A stretch of 64,000 nt of DNA, from the NCBI GenBank assembly GCA_040905665.1, contig JBBDRD010000041.1, positions 1-64,000 of the forward strand, in the 5' to 3' direction. A model generated the notes under the pieces. That model was not told the DNA's origin. It made no database searches and worked only from the letters and a program-made list of their open reading frames with translations. Numbering within the stretch: position 1 is the first letter of the stretch; every line of letters starts with the position of its first letter. Shown here piece by piece: positions 1 to 8,167 of the stretch. Both the position numbers and the translations under genes were made by a program. Source of the stretch: DASVCN01 sp040905665 (GTDB lineage Bacteria; Deinococcota; Deinococci; Deinococcales; Trueperaceae).

Positions 1-1145
1 TCGTGCTCGAGCGCATCGAGGGGGCGCGCAGCTGCCTGATCGACCTGCAGCGCCTGTGCTCCTACGGCCACTTCCAACTCGTGGAGCACATGCAGACCAT
101 CCGCGAGATGCTGTCGGCACTAGGCGAGGCCCATTCAGCCAACAATCTCGCCCTGCTTCTGCGCCGCCGTGGCGTCAACGCCCGCCTAACCGACCTGACC
201 GGCTGGCGCGACGAAACACAGCCGGAGTTGGAGGAGCGCATCGGGGACGCCCTCAAAGAGGTGGACCTCTCACGCGAACTGCCCATAGTCACGGGCTACG
301 CCCAGTGCCGCGAGGGCCTCATGCGCGAGTTCGACCGCGGCTATTCAGAGGTGACCTTCGCGACGATCGCCGCCTTGACGGGAGCCCGCGAGGCGATCAT
401 CCACAAGGAGTTTCACCTCTCCAGCGCCGACCCACGCCTGGTGGGGCCCGAAAACGTGCGCAAGATCGGCCGTACCAACTACGACGTCGCCGACCAGCTT
501 TCGAACATGGGCATGGAAGCGATCCACCCTCAGGCGGCCAAGAAGCTGCGCCAGGCGGGCGTACCCCTACGTGTGGCCAACGCCTTCGAACCGTTTGATC
601 CCGGCACTCTGATCGACGCCGAACCTGCAGACACGCCCGGCGTAGAGATGGTCACCGGCCTGTCCGTCACCACGCTCGAGGTGCTCGAGCAGGACATGGT
701 TGGCGTTAAGGGCTATGACGCTACTATCCTCGAGCTGCTCACCCGTCACCGCGTTCGCATAGTCTCGAAGGTGTCAAACGCCAACTCCGTCGTGCACCAC
801 GTCGAAGCGCCGCTTAAGGCGATTCGCCGGGTCGAGCGAGACCTTGCAGAGCGCTATCCTTGCGCCCAAATCACCACGCGTCGTGCCGGCATGGTGTCGG
901 TCATCGGCCGTGACCTCAAGGGTCTGGGTGTCATGCGCAAGGCGCTTACTGCTCTTTCCGATGCCGGCATAGTGCCGATCTCGGTCCAGGAGACGGGCCG
1001 TGGGGTGGACGTCCAGTTCCTCGTTCCGAACGAGGAGAGGGAGCGGGCAGTCAAGACATTGCACGCCGCTTTCATCGAAGAGGCCGCTCAGAACCGGGAC
1101 AAGTCTCTCGTTGGCGAATTCGAGACCGCCCTGGTGGCATCGTGA
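1..1145 (+). CDS. ask_ect: Aspartate kinase, ectoine-type (partial, 5' end outside window)
   Basis: Aspartate kinase phosphorylates L-aspartate, the first step toward aspartate semialdehyde. About 380 residues are visible; the KxGGTS-type N-terminus lies upstream of the window, so the GTG at base 3 is probably internal. The visible part has GEAHSANN, RGVNARLTDLTGW, FDRGYSEVTF, GAREAIIHKEFHLSSADP and IGRTNYDVADQLSNMGMEAIHP. These are characteristic of the specialised Ask_Ect isozyme that accompanies ectABC, rather than housekeeping LysC. Two ACT-like regulatory segments follow (roughly visible residues 220-365). Stop TGA at 1143. The ectoine genes would be expected just upstream, which cannot be checked here. 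Family assignment is strong; the ectoine link is inferred from sequence resemblance alone. Confidence 0.88.
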   Translation, partial: VLERIEGARSCLIDLQRLCSYGHFQLVEHMQTIREMLSALGEAHSANNLALLLRRRGVNARLTDLTGWRDETQPELEERIGDALKEVDLSRELPIVTGYAQCREGLMREFDRGYSEVTFATIAALTGAREAIIHKEFHLSSADPRLVGPENVRKIGRTNYDVADQLSNMGMEAIHPQAAKKLRQAGVPLRVANAFEPFDPGTLIDAEPADTPGVEMVTGLSVTTLEVLEQDMVGVKGYDATILELLTRHRVRIVSKVSNANSVVHHVEAPLKAIRRVERDLAERYPCAQITTRRAGMVSVIGRDLKGLGVMRKALTALSDAGIVPISVQETGRGVDVQFLVPNEERERAVKTLHAAFIEEAAQNRDKSLVGEFETALVAS

Positions 1146-1179
1146 GGCGAAATGAGACGGTCGTAGCTGTCGTACAGCC

Positions 1180-1735
1180 TTAATCAGTAAGGGCAGGAGT
1201 TGGGCTGGCTGCCGGCTCGATCTCCTCTTGTGCGCCGGCATCGTCTTTCCCGGGAAGCGTGCGGCGTAAGAAGAAGGTTAGTGCTACGGCAACCAGCGCG
1301 AAAGCGGCGGCTACCGCAAACGCCGCACGCAGTCCGGCTGCCTGTGCCAGATCTGGTGAGACCGCTTGGCCCAGCACGGCAGCGCGGTTCGTCATGATCG
1401 TGATCAAGAGCGCCGTTCCGACTGCCCCTGCCACCTGTTGCAGTGTGCTCATGGTCGCGCTGCCATGCGAGTAGAGGCGGCTTGGCAGCGGGTTGAGTCC
1501 GGTGGTCATCAGAGGAGTAAAGAGCAGCGCCAGGCCAAGGCTCAGGACCAGGTGGAGGGCCAGCAGCATGCCGACTGGCGTTCCGGCCGTAATGGTACTG
1601 AGGCGCCAGAGGGTGAGCGTGAGGAGTCCTGCGCCAACGCTAGTTAGTCCCACGGGGCCATGGCGGTCGAACAGACGGCCCACGAATGGCGCCGCCAGGC
1701 CCATCAAGGCGCCGCCGGGGAGCAGTAACCGAGCA
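1180..1735 (-). pseudogene. DHA2-type MFS transporter, C-terminal remnant
   Basis: The minus strand encodes only the last third of a drug:H+ antiporter of the 14-TM MFS type: LLLPGGALMGLAAPFVGRL, then FDRHGP, TTGLNPLP and GSATMSTLQQVAGAVGTAL, motifs seen near the C-terminus of this family, and four or five hydrophobic segments. A full gene would be about 470-500 codons. The reading frame meets a stop shortly upstream (about 1755-1757), where sequence of an unrelated acetamidase begins in another frame. This is therefore a truncated, non-functional fragment joined to another fragment. Confidence 0.75.
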
Positions 1736-2075
1736 TTGGTGCGAGGGGCAGTTCGATCTTACCCAGCTTGGTCTCGGGTTCTATTAGGGTCGCCGCGCCG
1801 GCCCCGTTATTGATCCGCCATTCCGCCCAGCCACGGTCGCCCTCTGCTACCCAAGGCAAGCTAGGGACATAGCCGGGATCCACCGTATTTGGCGCCAGCA
1901 TGCGTCGGCTAATCCCGCGGCTACGACTAGGACTGAGTCGATCGAGGCGGACCGCAAGCGTGTCGCCGGGCTCGGCGCCCTCGATGAAGAAGGGCCCGGC
2001 TGCTCCGCCGTCTCTTGCGCGGTTTTTGGGCGCGAGAATTGAAGTTGCGGCATGAGTTTCACGTAGCCATCGGAC
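1704..2075 (-). pseudogene. Acetamidase/formamidase family, internal remnant
   Basis: In one minus-strand frame the translation reads GPFFIEGAEPGDTLAVRLD, then APNTVDPGYVPSLP, INNGAGAATL and TKLGKIELPLAPMLG, which match the first half of FmdA/AmdA acetamidases. These enzymes hydrolyse short amides to acid plus ammonia. The frame is closed upstream by TGA at 2076-2078. It leaves the family pattern right after PLAPMLG, ending YCSPAAP-stop at 1704, where the MFS fragment starts in a different frame. The conserved continuation of the family is missing. This is a deletion product and cannot make enzyme. Confidence 0.75.
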
Positions 2076-2155
2076 TCAGACAGCCTCCTTGCAGATGACC
2101 TTTCGGCGCGGAGCAGCGCCACACCGTAAGCGTTCCCCTGCTGCTCGCTACGGTT

Positions 2156-2171
2156 GTAGCGCATGTGCTAC
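2156..2171. promoter_or_regulatory. Palindromic operator over the -10 of a toxin-antitoxin pair
   Basis: GTAGCGCA and TGTGCTAC form a 16-bp palindrome with one mismatched pair. It overlaps a TACGAT -10 hexamer (2169-2174) that lies five bases before the antitoxin ATG at 2180. There is no Shine-Dalgarno, which suggests a leaderless transcript. Position and symmetry fit autoregulation by a Phd-type antitoxin. This is inferred from sequence only. Confidence 0.5.
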
Positions 2172-2179
2172 GATGAGGC

Positions 2180-2437
2180 ATGAAGTCAGTCGCCTCCCGT
2201 GAGCTCCGCAATCACACGCGGCGCCTATTAGAACGGGTTGAAGCCGGTGAGGACTTGGCTATAACCGTCGACGGCCGTCCTGTCGCTCGGATTACCGGAC
2301 TCGCTTCACGTCGCCGGCGTTGGATCGCTCGCGCTGCCTTCTTCGACGCAGTGGAAGCCGTGCGGGCCGACACTCGCCTTGCCGCCGATCTCGGCGAACT
2401 GGCCCCGGAGACGACGGACGACCTCGATCCCCTGTGA
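2180..2437 (+). CDS. Phd/YefM-family antitoxin
   Basis: An 85-residue protein with the typical N-terminal Phd/YefM fold: SVASRELRNHTRRLLERVEAGEDLAITVDGRPVARI. That segment both dimerises and binds operator DNA. The C-terminal part, which would neutralise the toxin, is short and ends ETTDDLDPL. The stop codon overlaps the start of the downstream PIN-domain toxin by four bases (GTGA), so the two are translationally coupled. The palindrome at 2156-2171 is the likely binding site. The ATG appears to be used without a leader. Confidence 0.85.
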   Translation: MKSVASRELRNHTRRLLERVEAGEDLAITVDGRPVARITGLASRRRRWIARAAFFDAVEAVRADTRLAADLGELAPETTDDLDPL

Positions 2438-2820
2438 CCGAGGGACTGGCAGACACGAGCCTATTCATCGTACGCGAGACCGGCCGCCCTATAAATCGGG
2501 AGCACGCGCCGGAGAGTCTCGCCGTCTCGGTAATTACGGCAGCGGAACTGCGAGCCGGCGTCCTCGTGGCCGTGGATCTGTCCACACGTGCGCGCCGACT
2601 CGCTACATTCGAGTACGTGTCGGGCCTGGATCTCTTGCCAGTTGACGCGCTCGTCGCCGAAGCATGGGCCATCTTGCGAGTCGCCCTACGCGACGCCAAC
2701 AGGCGTATGAAGGCCAACGACGCGTGGATCGCGGCTACGGCCATGGCATATCACATTCCGGTCGTCACGCAAGCTGAGGACTTCGACGACGTGCCCGGCC
2801 TCGAAGTCATCCGCGTCTGA
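2434..2820 (+). CDS. PIN-domain toxin (VapC-like)
   Basis: A 128-residue PIN-domain ribonuclease. Acidic residues expected in the metal site are visible: ADTSLFI near the N-terminus, the TAAELRAGV helix in the middle, and KANDAWIAATA followed by IPVVTQAEDFD at the C-terminus. VapC toxins cut tRNA or rRNA when released from the antitoxin. The GTG start at 2434 is chosen because it overlaps the antitoxin stop and leaves the standard short N-terminus. It appears intact and pairs with the Phd-type antitoxin just upstream. Confidence 0.85.
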   Translation: MTEGLADTSLFIVRETGRPINREHAPESLAVSVITAAELRAGVLVAVDLSTRARRLATFEYVSGLDLLPVDALVAEAWAILRVALRDANRRMKANDAWIAATAMAYHIPVVTQAEDFDDVPGLEVIRV

Positions 2821-3003
2821 TTCCGATGGCAGCCTAACCACGATACCTGTCGACAACACTCGCTGGAGCGTCTTGCTGGGGTAGCCTCCCTCCTCCGGGA
2901 ACGTCGTGTTGACCCCGCACCACTTCCTCGTGCGTCATGAGCCGCCCGTAAGACTAAAGCGAACACCTTGCACCCCAATACGTTGCCCTAGGCAAGCGCC
3001 TTA

Positions 3004-3708
3004 TCAGGAAGGTTCGGCTATCGGTTCCTCGCCCAGATCGACGATGAAGCTCGGCAGGAAGAACTGTATGAGTGGGCCGATGGAGAGCGCGAACAGCAGC
3101 GTACCAAGGCCAACTACTCCCCCAAGCAACCAGCCCGCGACAACCACCACTACCTCTAATCCGGTGCGAACCAGACGCAAACTCTTTCCGGTAACTCGCG
3201 AAAGGCCGGTCATCAACCCGTCACGCGGACCGGGGCCCAGTTGCGTTCCGATGTACATAGCGGTCGCCATGGCGTTCAGCACGACTCCGGAAACCATGAA
3301 CGCCACCTGCCAGGCGAGGTTGGGGGCGACGGGCAGGAAGAAGAGAGTCGCGTCGGTAGCGATGCCGATCCAGATAGCATTCGCCACCGTGCCCAAACCG
3401 AGCCGTTGGCGGAGCGGAATCCAAAACAGCAGCACGGCAACCGAAGCGAGGATGATTATTGTTCCGATACTCAGCGGCAGATGAGTCGCCACGCCGTAAT
3501 GCAGCACGTCCCAGGGCAACATGCCCAACTGACTGCGGATCATAAGCGACATCGAAAAGCCAAAGATGGTGAGGCCGACGAACAGATGCACCAGCCGCAC
3601 AGGGAGTTTGCCGGCATGCAGTTGGGCAATCGGCGTGAGGTTCAGCAGGGTAGGTCTCGCGCCCACCCTGCCGCTATTGGCAACGAGGCGGCGGGTGAAG
3701 AAGGTCAT
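3004..3708 (-). CDS. YczE/YitT-family integral membrane protein
   Basis: A 234-residue polytopic protein with five hydrophobic segments. Recognisable motifs are RSQLGMLPWDVLHYG, GTVANAIWIG, MYIGTQLGPGPRDGLMTGLS and LVRTGLEV. The GxGPRDGL loop is the hallmark of the YczE/YyaS group, whose members are uncharacterised membrane proteins often near regulators or transporters. The start is set at ATG 3708 (MTFFTRRLV), since the 64 extra upstream codons have no membrane character. It is single and flanked by stretches with no clear gene. No substrate can be assigned. Confidence 0.75.
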   Translation of the reverse strand: MTFFTRRLVANSGRVGARPTLLNLTPIAQLHAGKLPVRLVHLFVGLTIFGFSMSLMIRSQLGMLPWDVLHYGVATHLPLSIGTIIILASVAVLLFWIPLRQRLGLGTVANAIWIGIATDATLFFLPVAPNLAWQVAFMVSGVVLNAMATAMYIGTQLGPGPRDGLMTGLSRVTGKSLRLVRTGLEVVVVVAGWLLGGVVGLGTLLFALSIGPLIQFFLPSFIVDLGEEPIAEPS

Positions 3709-3831
3709 GACAGCGATGATGCCATCTACCGGGAAGTCGTGCATGCTCTGGTAAACGTGGACACGCCTGATGTTCTTGCGATCTCCTGGCAGGAATGACT
3801 GGCGGGCCGCCCCGAGGCGAATAGAGCAGCG

Positions 3832-3993
3832 ATGTTCATCCGTGCCGATGCACGGTCGACGACGTTGCGGCGATTGCGAGTCCTGCCCGGCCCAACACAT
3901 GCCCAGTTCGAACTCGACTTGGCTCGCGGTGACGAGGAGCTTATCGCAGAGGCCCGCCGTGTTTGTGAGGACGCCATTTCAGAAAGACTATAA
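3832..3993 (+). CDS. Possible small protein, unrecognised
   Basis: An open frame of 53 codons from ATG 3832 to TAA 3991, translating as an amphipathic, charged protein ending RRVCEDAISERL. Base composition and amino-acid balance look coding, but there is no convincing Shine-Dalgarno and no family I recognise. It overlaps nothing else credible on either strand. It may be the tail of a degraded gene, since the preceding frame ends just before it at 3798. Confidence 0.25.
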   Translation: MFIRADARSTTLRRLRVLPGPTHAQFELDLARGDEELIAEARRVCEDAISERL

Positions 3994-4111
3994 AGGCGAG
4001 AGACCCGTTTTAGGAACGCGCCCAAGTCCTAGTCGGTAGCGGTTACGAGCGGAGGCTGAGACGCGCGGTAAATGCGGCGGCCGCTGCTCCTCGGCAGGAG
4101 CAGGAAGAGAG

Positions 4112-4468
4112 CTATCGGCACGGCTCCGACGCCGGCGCCTGCCCCGCGACGCGTCTCTCGAGTGCCCCCGAGGCAGCCACGACCTCGGCACCGGCGCAAA
4201 CTCTCCCGTTGTTCCAGCCTATGTTGTAGCCATCTGGAGTGTATCGCTCGTCGATCCACTCCTTTGCCTCGTGGAGCAGCTCGAACGTAGCCATCCACTC
4301 TTCCGGAGTCAAATCGAGAACCGTAGCGCGGGGCTCGAGCGGGACGATCAGCCCAGAGCCGGGTAGTACGAGCCGGTTGGGCGTGGCGAGGAAGGCGCAT
4401 TGCGCGTTATGGAGGACGAGTTCCTGATTGGGTAAAGCCTCCGGGTCGAAGTGCGGTGGCAGGCGCAT
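4112..4468 (-). pseudogene. HIT-family hydrolase, truncated before the catalytic motif
   Basis: The N-terminal two thirds of a histidine-triad nucleotide hydrolase are clear: a conserved LPGSGLIVPLEP beta-hairpin region, LDLTPEEWMATFELLHEAKEW and RYTPDGYNIGWNNGR. In intact proteins the next residues carry the HxHxH catalytic triad. Here the frame instead runs into VCAGAEVVAASGALERRVAG with no triad histidines in any frame. The protein should therefore be inactive. The start at ATG 4468 follows a leader of about 330 bases containing no gene. Confidence 0.65.
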
Positions 4469-4806
4469 GACAAAAGCATAACCATCTCAGCCTCGAACTA
4501 CGAAGTTGGGAGCAGGGAACGCCGCCCGGTCGGGCCGGCAGCAACGCTCCTGCGCATAGCCGCTACCGATCCTCAAGCAGTGCTTCGGGCGAATCAACTG
4601 CTCAAGTAACCACACACAAAGTCCGAGGTCGCCGCCAGTTAGACCTGGGCTCGCGAGCCGGCTTGATCTCGGAATCCGGCCAAGTACTTCGTCAGTACAA
4701 GCCACGGTACCACCACCTTTCTGGCGCCATTCTGGCGGACCGAGTCTGTCTTGTGGCCTCTGTTGGTCCAGGGAGTTCTCCTTTTCGAATGGCAGTCCAC
4801 CTGTCG
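4469..4806. other. Intergenic stretch without a gene
   Basis: No convincing coding frame on either strand. On the minus strand, 4701-4720 resembles the conserved GGTGGTACCG core of a T-box leader, upstream of the broken HIT gene; support is weak because no specifier stem or terminator was identified. Confidence 0.4.
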
Positions 4807-5622
4807 CTAGCGGAAGTAGCGCGGCAGGCTCGCGATCCGCGCTAACTCCAGGTCGGGGGTGGGCGGCTCGGAGAGGGTGGTGTAGCGGCTGCCACCAACG
4901 AGCACCGTCTTGAGCCCGGCCACTTGCCCGCCGACGATGTCGGAGTCGAGAGTGTCCCCCACCATCACCGTGCTGGCGCGCCTGGCCCCGAAGGTATCGA
5001 GCGCCGTGTCGAAGAAGAAGCGGCTGGGCTTCCCGATCAGCTCGACCTGAACACCCGTTGCTTCGCGCAGAGCGGCGACGATGGCGCCGGTGCCGGGAAC
5101 AATCACCCCGTCCTCCATCGGCACCCGCGAGTCCATGTTCAGGGCGAGCAAGCGTGCTCCGCGGTACAGCGCCTGGGTCGCCGCCGCCAGGTCGTCATAC
5201 GTCATCTCCGTGTCGCGGCCGACCACTACCACGTCCGCTCGGGCGGGCTCGTCGGTCACCGGGATACCGAACTCCTCGATCGCCGCGCGAACCCGGGCAG
5301 CGCACAGGGGGAAGACGCGCGCCTCGGAGTCTTTCAGGAACTCATGTCGGGGGAGGAGTTCGAGCGGCACCTGCACGTCGTCGGGCGAGGCGGGTATTCC
5401 CAGCTCCGTCAACTTGCCGGCGATGCCGTGCCTGGTGGCGCTCGAGACATTGGTGATGAAGACGACCTGTTTTCCACGCTCGCGCAGCAACGCGACGGCC
5501 TCGCGCGCGCCTTCGGCCAGCCGGTCGCCGAACCACACACAGCCGTCCAGGTCGAGGAAGAGCGTTTCGATCCGCTGGCACCAGGCCGGGACGGCAACCT
5601 CGTTCTCGTCCGCTCGGATCAC
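4807..5622 (-). CDS. HAD-superfamily phosphatase, NagD-like (IIA)
   Basis: A 271-residue HAD hydrolase. Motif I is LFLDLDGCVW (nucleophile Asp and +2 Asp), motif II is VFITN, a C2 cap follows, motif III lysine lies in ELIGKPSRFFF, and motif IV is MVGDTLDSDI. The closest resemblance is to NagD/PGPase-type sugar-phosphate or nucleotide phosphatases. The GTG start at 5622 overlaps the stop of the upstream permease by four bases, making it the last gene of the phn operon. In this position it could release phosphate from an imported organophosphate or phosphonate derivative. That substrate role is inferred from context; no C-P lyase genes are visible. Confidence 0.82.
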   Translation of the reverse strand: MIRADENEVAVPAWCQRIETLFLDLDGCVWFGDRLAEGAREAVALLRERGKQVVFITNVSSATRHGIAGKLTELGIPASPDDVQVPLELLPRHEFLKDSEARVFPLCAARVRAAIEEFGIPVTDEPARADVVVVGRDTEMTYDDLAAATQALYRGARLLALNMDSRVPMEDGVIVPGTGAIVAALREATGVQVELIGKPSRFFFDTALDTFGARRASTVMVGDTLDSDIVGGQVAGLKTVLVGGSRYTTLSEPPTPDLELARIASLPRYFR

Positions 5623-6431
5623 TTGATCGACTGCCTGACCCGAGCCGAAACCCACTCGCTGAAAACGACCAGCACCAGGATCATCACGAAGATGACGCTG
5701 GCGCGCGCCCATTGCAGCTCGCCGATCGAAGCGTCGAGCTGCAGTCCGATGCCGCCCGCTCCCACCAGCCCGAGCACTGTCGATTCCCTGATGTTGATGT
5801 CCCAGCGGTAGACCGAGATGCCGGCGAATGCGGGCATTATCTGCGGTACCACGCCGTAGCCGAGCACCTGGCCCCCCTGGGCGCCGGTGGCAGCCAGCGC
5901 CTCTATCGGCCGCGGGTTGATCTCCTCGATCGCCTCGAACAGCAGCTTGCTGACGAACCCGATCGACCGCAGCGCGATGGCGATGATCCCTGCCAGCAGC
6001 CCCGGGCCCAGGACGCTTACCAGTAGCAGCGCCCAGATCAGCGAGTTGACGGATCGGGAGAACACGATTATCACCAGGGCGGCCTGCCGGAAGACCGGAT
6101 GAGGAGTGGTATTGCGGGCGGCGAGAAAGGCTACCGGCACGGACACCACCAGCGCGATCAGGGTGCCGAAGGTCGCGATGTTCACCGTGTCCCAGAGAGG
6201 AACCCATAACCTCCTGGCATAAGACCACTCCGGCGGCACCATGCGCGAGGCCAGGTCCGCCGCCTGCGCGCCTGCGTCCCATACGAAAACCCACATGGTC
6301 TGGCCCGACACGAACCGGAAGCAGACGGCCACGACGATGAGCCCAAGCAGCCAGCCGAGCCATGTCAGCAACGCCTGCCGCGGAGTCCGCAGGCGCCACA
6401 CCTGATGTTCCCCCACCTGTCGGACGGGCAT
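5619..6431 (-). CDS. phnE: Phosphonate-type ABC transporter permease 2
   Basis: A 270-residue inner-membrane permease with about six TM segments. It has the PhnE signature ALLLVSVLGPGLLAGI, then the EAA-type cytoplasmic loop EALAATGAQGGQVLGYGVVPQIMPAF, and SVYRWDINIRESTVLGLVG. It heterodimerises with the first PhnE and the PhnC ATPase. Start and previous stop share one base (TAATG), and its own stop overlaps the HAD start. Two tandem PhnE genes are common in phn/ptx-type importers. Confidence 0.92.
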   Translation of the reverse strand: MPVRQVGEHQVWRLRTPRQALLTWLGWLLGLIVVAVCFRFVSGQTMWVFVWDAGAQAADLASRMVPPEWSYARRLWVPLWDTVNIATFGTLIALVVSVPVAFLAARNTTPHPVFRQAALVIIVFSRSVNSLIWALLLVSVLGPGLLAGIIAIALRSIGFVSKLLFEAIEEINPRPIEALAATGAQGGQVLGYGVVPQIMPAFAGISVYRWDINIRESTVLGLVGAGGIGLQLDASIGELQWARASVIFVMILVLVVFSEWVSARVRQSIK

Positions 6432-7228
6432 TACTGGACCCTCGCTCGAATGACGCCGGAGAAGTACTCAGCCACCAGCACCAGCGCCACGATTACCAGG
6501 ATGATCGCCGCCGTGGTGCTGTACTCGTAGCGTGAGATCGAGGTGTTGAGCGCTCCACCGATCCCACCGGCCCCCACGATGCCGATGACCGACGATTCAC
6601 GGAAGTTTATGTCGAGGCGGTAGACCGACAACCCGATGAAGCGCGGCATAATCTGCGGCAGCACCCCGAAGCCCATGCTCTGCAGCCACGAGCCCCCAGT
6701 CGCCCTTATCGCCTCGAGTTGCCTTTCGTCGATGTCCTCGATGTCTTCGGCGAGCAGCTTGCCGAGAAAGCCGATGGTGGCGAACGCCAAGGTCAGGACG
6801 CCCGCCAAGGGGCCGAAGCCGACCATCACCACGAAGAAGATGGCAATGACGATCTCCTGGAAACTGCGGGATATCGCAATGAACGCGCGGCAAAAGAGGT
6901 AGATGGGCAGAGGAGCGATATTTCGCGCCGCTCCGAAGCAGAAGGGGATCGACAGCAAGATTCCCAGGACTGTCGCCAGCACCGCCATGGTGAGGCTTTC
7001 CAGGATGCCCGTATAGATGAACGACCAGCGCGAGGTGAAGTCGGGTTGGAGGAACCCGGCGAAGAGGGTGCGGGCACGGTCCATGCCTTGATAGACGCGG
7101 ACCCAGTTGACGTCGATCGAGGCGCCCGCCAGAACGAGATAGCCGACAGCTCCGAGGATCAGTCCCCAGCGGAGGAAGGGGTTGCGTATGAACGGCGCCG
7201 GAGCCCAGCGGCGGCTGCCGGTGGTCAT
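6431..7228 (-). CDS. phnE: Phosphonate-type ABC transporter permease 1
   Basis: A 265-residue permease paralogous to its downstream neighbour. Features are an N-terminal TM, a long periplasmic loop (residues about 35-75), SFQEIVIAIFFVVMVGFGPLAGV, the coupling loop EAIRATGGSWLQSMGFGVLPQIMPRF, and SVYRLDINFRESSVIGIVGAGGIGG. These match the PhnE family closely. The ATG at 7228 overlaps the phnC stop by four bases (ATGA), so expression is coupled to the ATPase gene. Confidence 0.92.
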   Translation of the reverse strand: MTTGSRRWAPAPFIRNPFLRWGLILGAVGYLVLAGASIDVNWVRVYQGMDRARTLFAGFLQPDFTSRWSFIYTGILESLTMAVLATVLGILLSIPFCFGAARNIAPLPIYLFCRAFIAISRSFQEIVIAIFFVVMVGFGPLAGVLTLAFATIGFLGKLLAEDIEDIDERQLEAIRATGGSWLQSMGFGVLPQIMPRFIGLSVYRLDINFRESSVIGIVGAGGIGGALNTSISRYEYSTTAAIILVIVALVLVAEYFSGVIRARVQ

Positions 7229-8100
7229 CTGCTGGTCTCCTGCTCATTGGCAGCCTCGTCGGCCGCCCCGTTTACCGCCGCCGTTTCAGGCAGCCCGAAC
7301 TCGTCCGAGCCGGCGTCGCCGTCGTCCTCCTCGTCGTCGTCACCGCCGCGTTCGGGCTCCCAGTTCTCTTCGCCATAGACGGTGGTGAGAACCTCCGGGG
7401 TGAGCCTCTTCGGATCGCCGTCGAAAACTATCTCGCCCTGCTTGAGGCCGACGATGCGGGGAACGAACATGGCGGCCAGTGGAACGTCGTGGATGTTGAT
7501 GACGGCGGTGAGCTGATGCTCTGTGGCGAGGCCGAGCAGTAGCCTCATCACTTGCCGCGAGGTCTTCGGATCGAGCGACGCGGTGGGCTCGTCGACGAGC
7601 AGCAACTGGGGGTCCTGCAACAGCGCACGCGCGATCCCCACTCGCTGCCGCTGGCCACCGGAGAGCTGGTCGGCGCGCTTGTCGACGTAGTCGACGATTC
7701 CGACTCGCTCTAGAATCTCGAACGCCCTGTCGATCGTCGGCTGTGGAAAGCGGCGGAGTTGGCTGCGCCAGAAGCCCACGTAGCCCAACTGGCCGGATAG
7801 CACGTTCTCCATCACGGTGAGTCGGTCGACCAGCGCGTGCTCCTGGAAGATCATCCCGATTCGCCGGCGCGCGCGCCGGAGCGCAGGTCCGTTCAGCCTG
7901 GTGATGTCCTCTCCGTCGACGATGATCGAGCCGGAGGTGGGCTCGATGAGCCGGTTGATGCAGCGGATCAGGGTGCTCTTGCCGGCACCCGAAGGCCCGA
8001 TGAGCGCCATCACCTGCCCCTTGCCTACGGTGAGGTCGACGTTCCTGAGGGCTATTTCGCCGCGCCCGTACTGTTTGGTGAGGCCGCGTAACTCGAGGAT
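7225..8100 (-). CDS. phnC: Phosphonate-type ABC transporter ATP-binding protein; apparent ATC start
   Basis: About 291 residues. The Walker A motif is GPSGAGKST, the signature LSGGQRQRVGIARAL, Walker B LLLVDEPTASLDP, and the switch histidine lies in VINIHDVPLA. The C-terminus is a long acidic tail (GGDDDEEDDGDAGSD), unusual for PhnC. The first ATG/GTG codons lie inside the strand before Walker A, which would delete the first beta-strands. The family N-terminus (ILELRGLTKQYGRGEIALRNV) is nevertheless encoded in frame. The frame is closed by TGA just upstream, and the only well-placed initiator is ATC at 8100, six bases after a perfect AAAGGAG (8107-8113). ATC initiation is an inference. Confidence 0.88.
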   Translation of the reverse strand: MLELRGLTKQYGRGEIALRNVDLTVGKGQVMALIGPSGAGKSTLIRCINRLIEPTSGSIIVDGEDITRLNGPALRRARRRIGMIFQEHALVDRLTVMENVLSGQLGYVGFWRSQLRRFPQPTIDRAFEILERVGIVDYVDKRADQLSGGQRQRVGIARALLQDPQLLLVDEPTASLDPKTSRQVMRLLLGLATEHQLTAVINIHDVPLAAMFVPRIVGLKQGEIVFDGDPKRLTPEVLTTVYGEENWEPERGGDDDEEDDGDAGSDEFGLPETAAVNGAADEAANEQETSR

Positions 8101-8122
8101 CTCGCGCTCCTTTCAGGTGTAA

Positions 8123-8148
8123 GCCCCGGCATGTCCGGATGCCGGGGC
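8123..8148 (-). terminator. Intercistronic hairpin between phnD and phnC
   Basis: GCCCCGGCAT and ATGCCGGGGC form a perfect 10-bp stem with a six-base loop, immediately after phnD and ahead of the phnC ribosome-binding site. No U-tract follows. It is more likely an attenuator or an mRNA-stabilising structure that keeps binding-protein levels above transporter levels than a full terminator. Confidence 0.6.
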
Positions 8149-8167
8149 ACGGATGGAGGCCGTCAGG

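Noticed and set aside
4807..6399. A 530-codon minus-strand open frame spanning the HAD gene and beyond
   Set aside because: Only the part after GTG 5622 has protein-family character; the rest is an antisense-free alternative frame of phnE.
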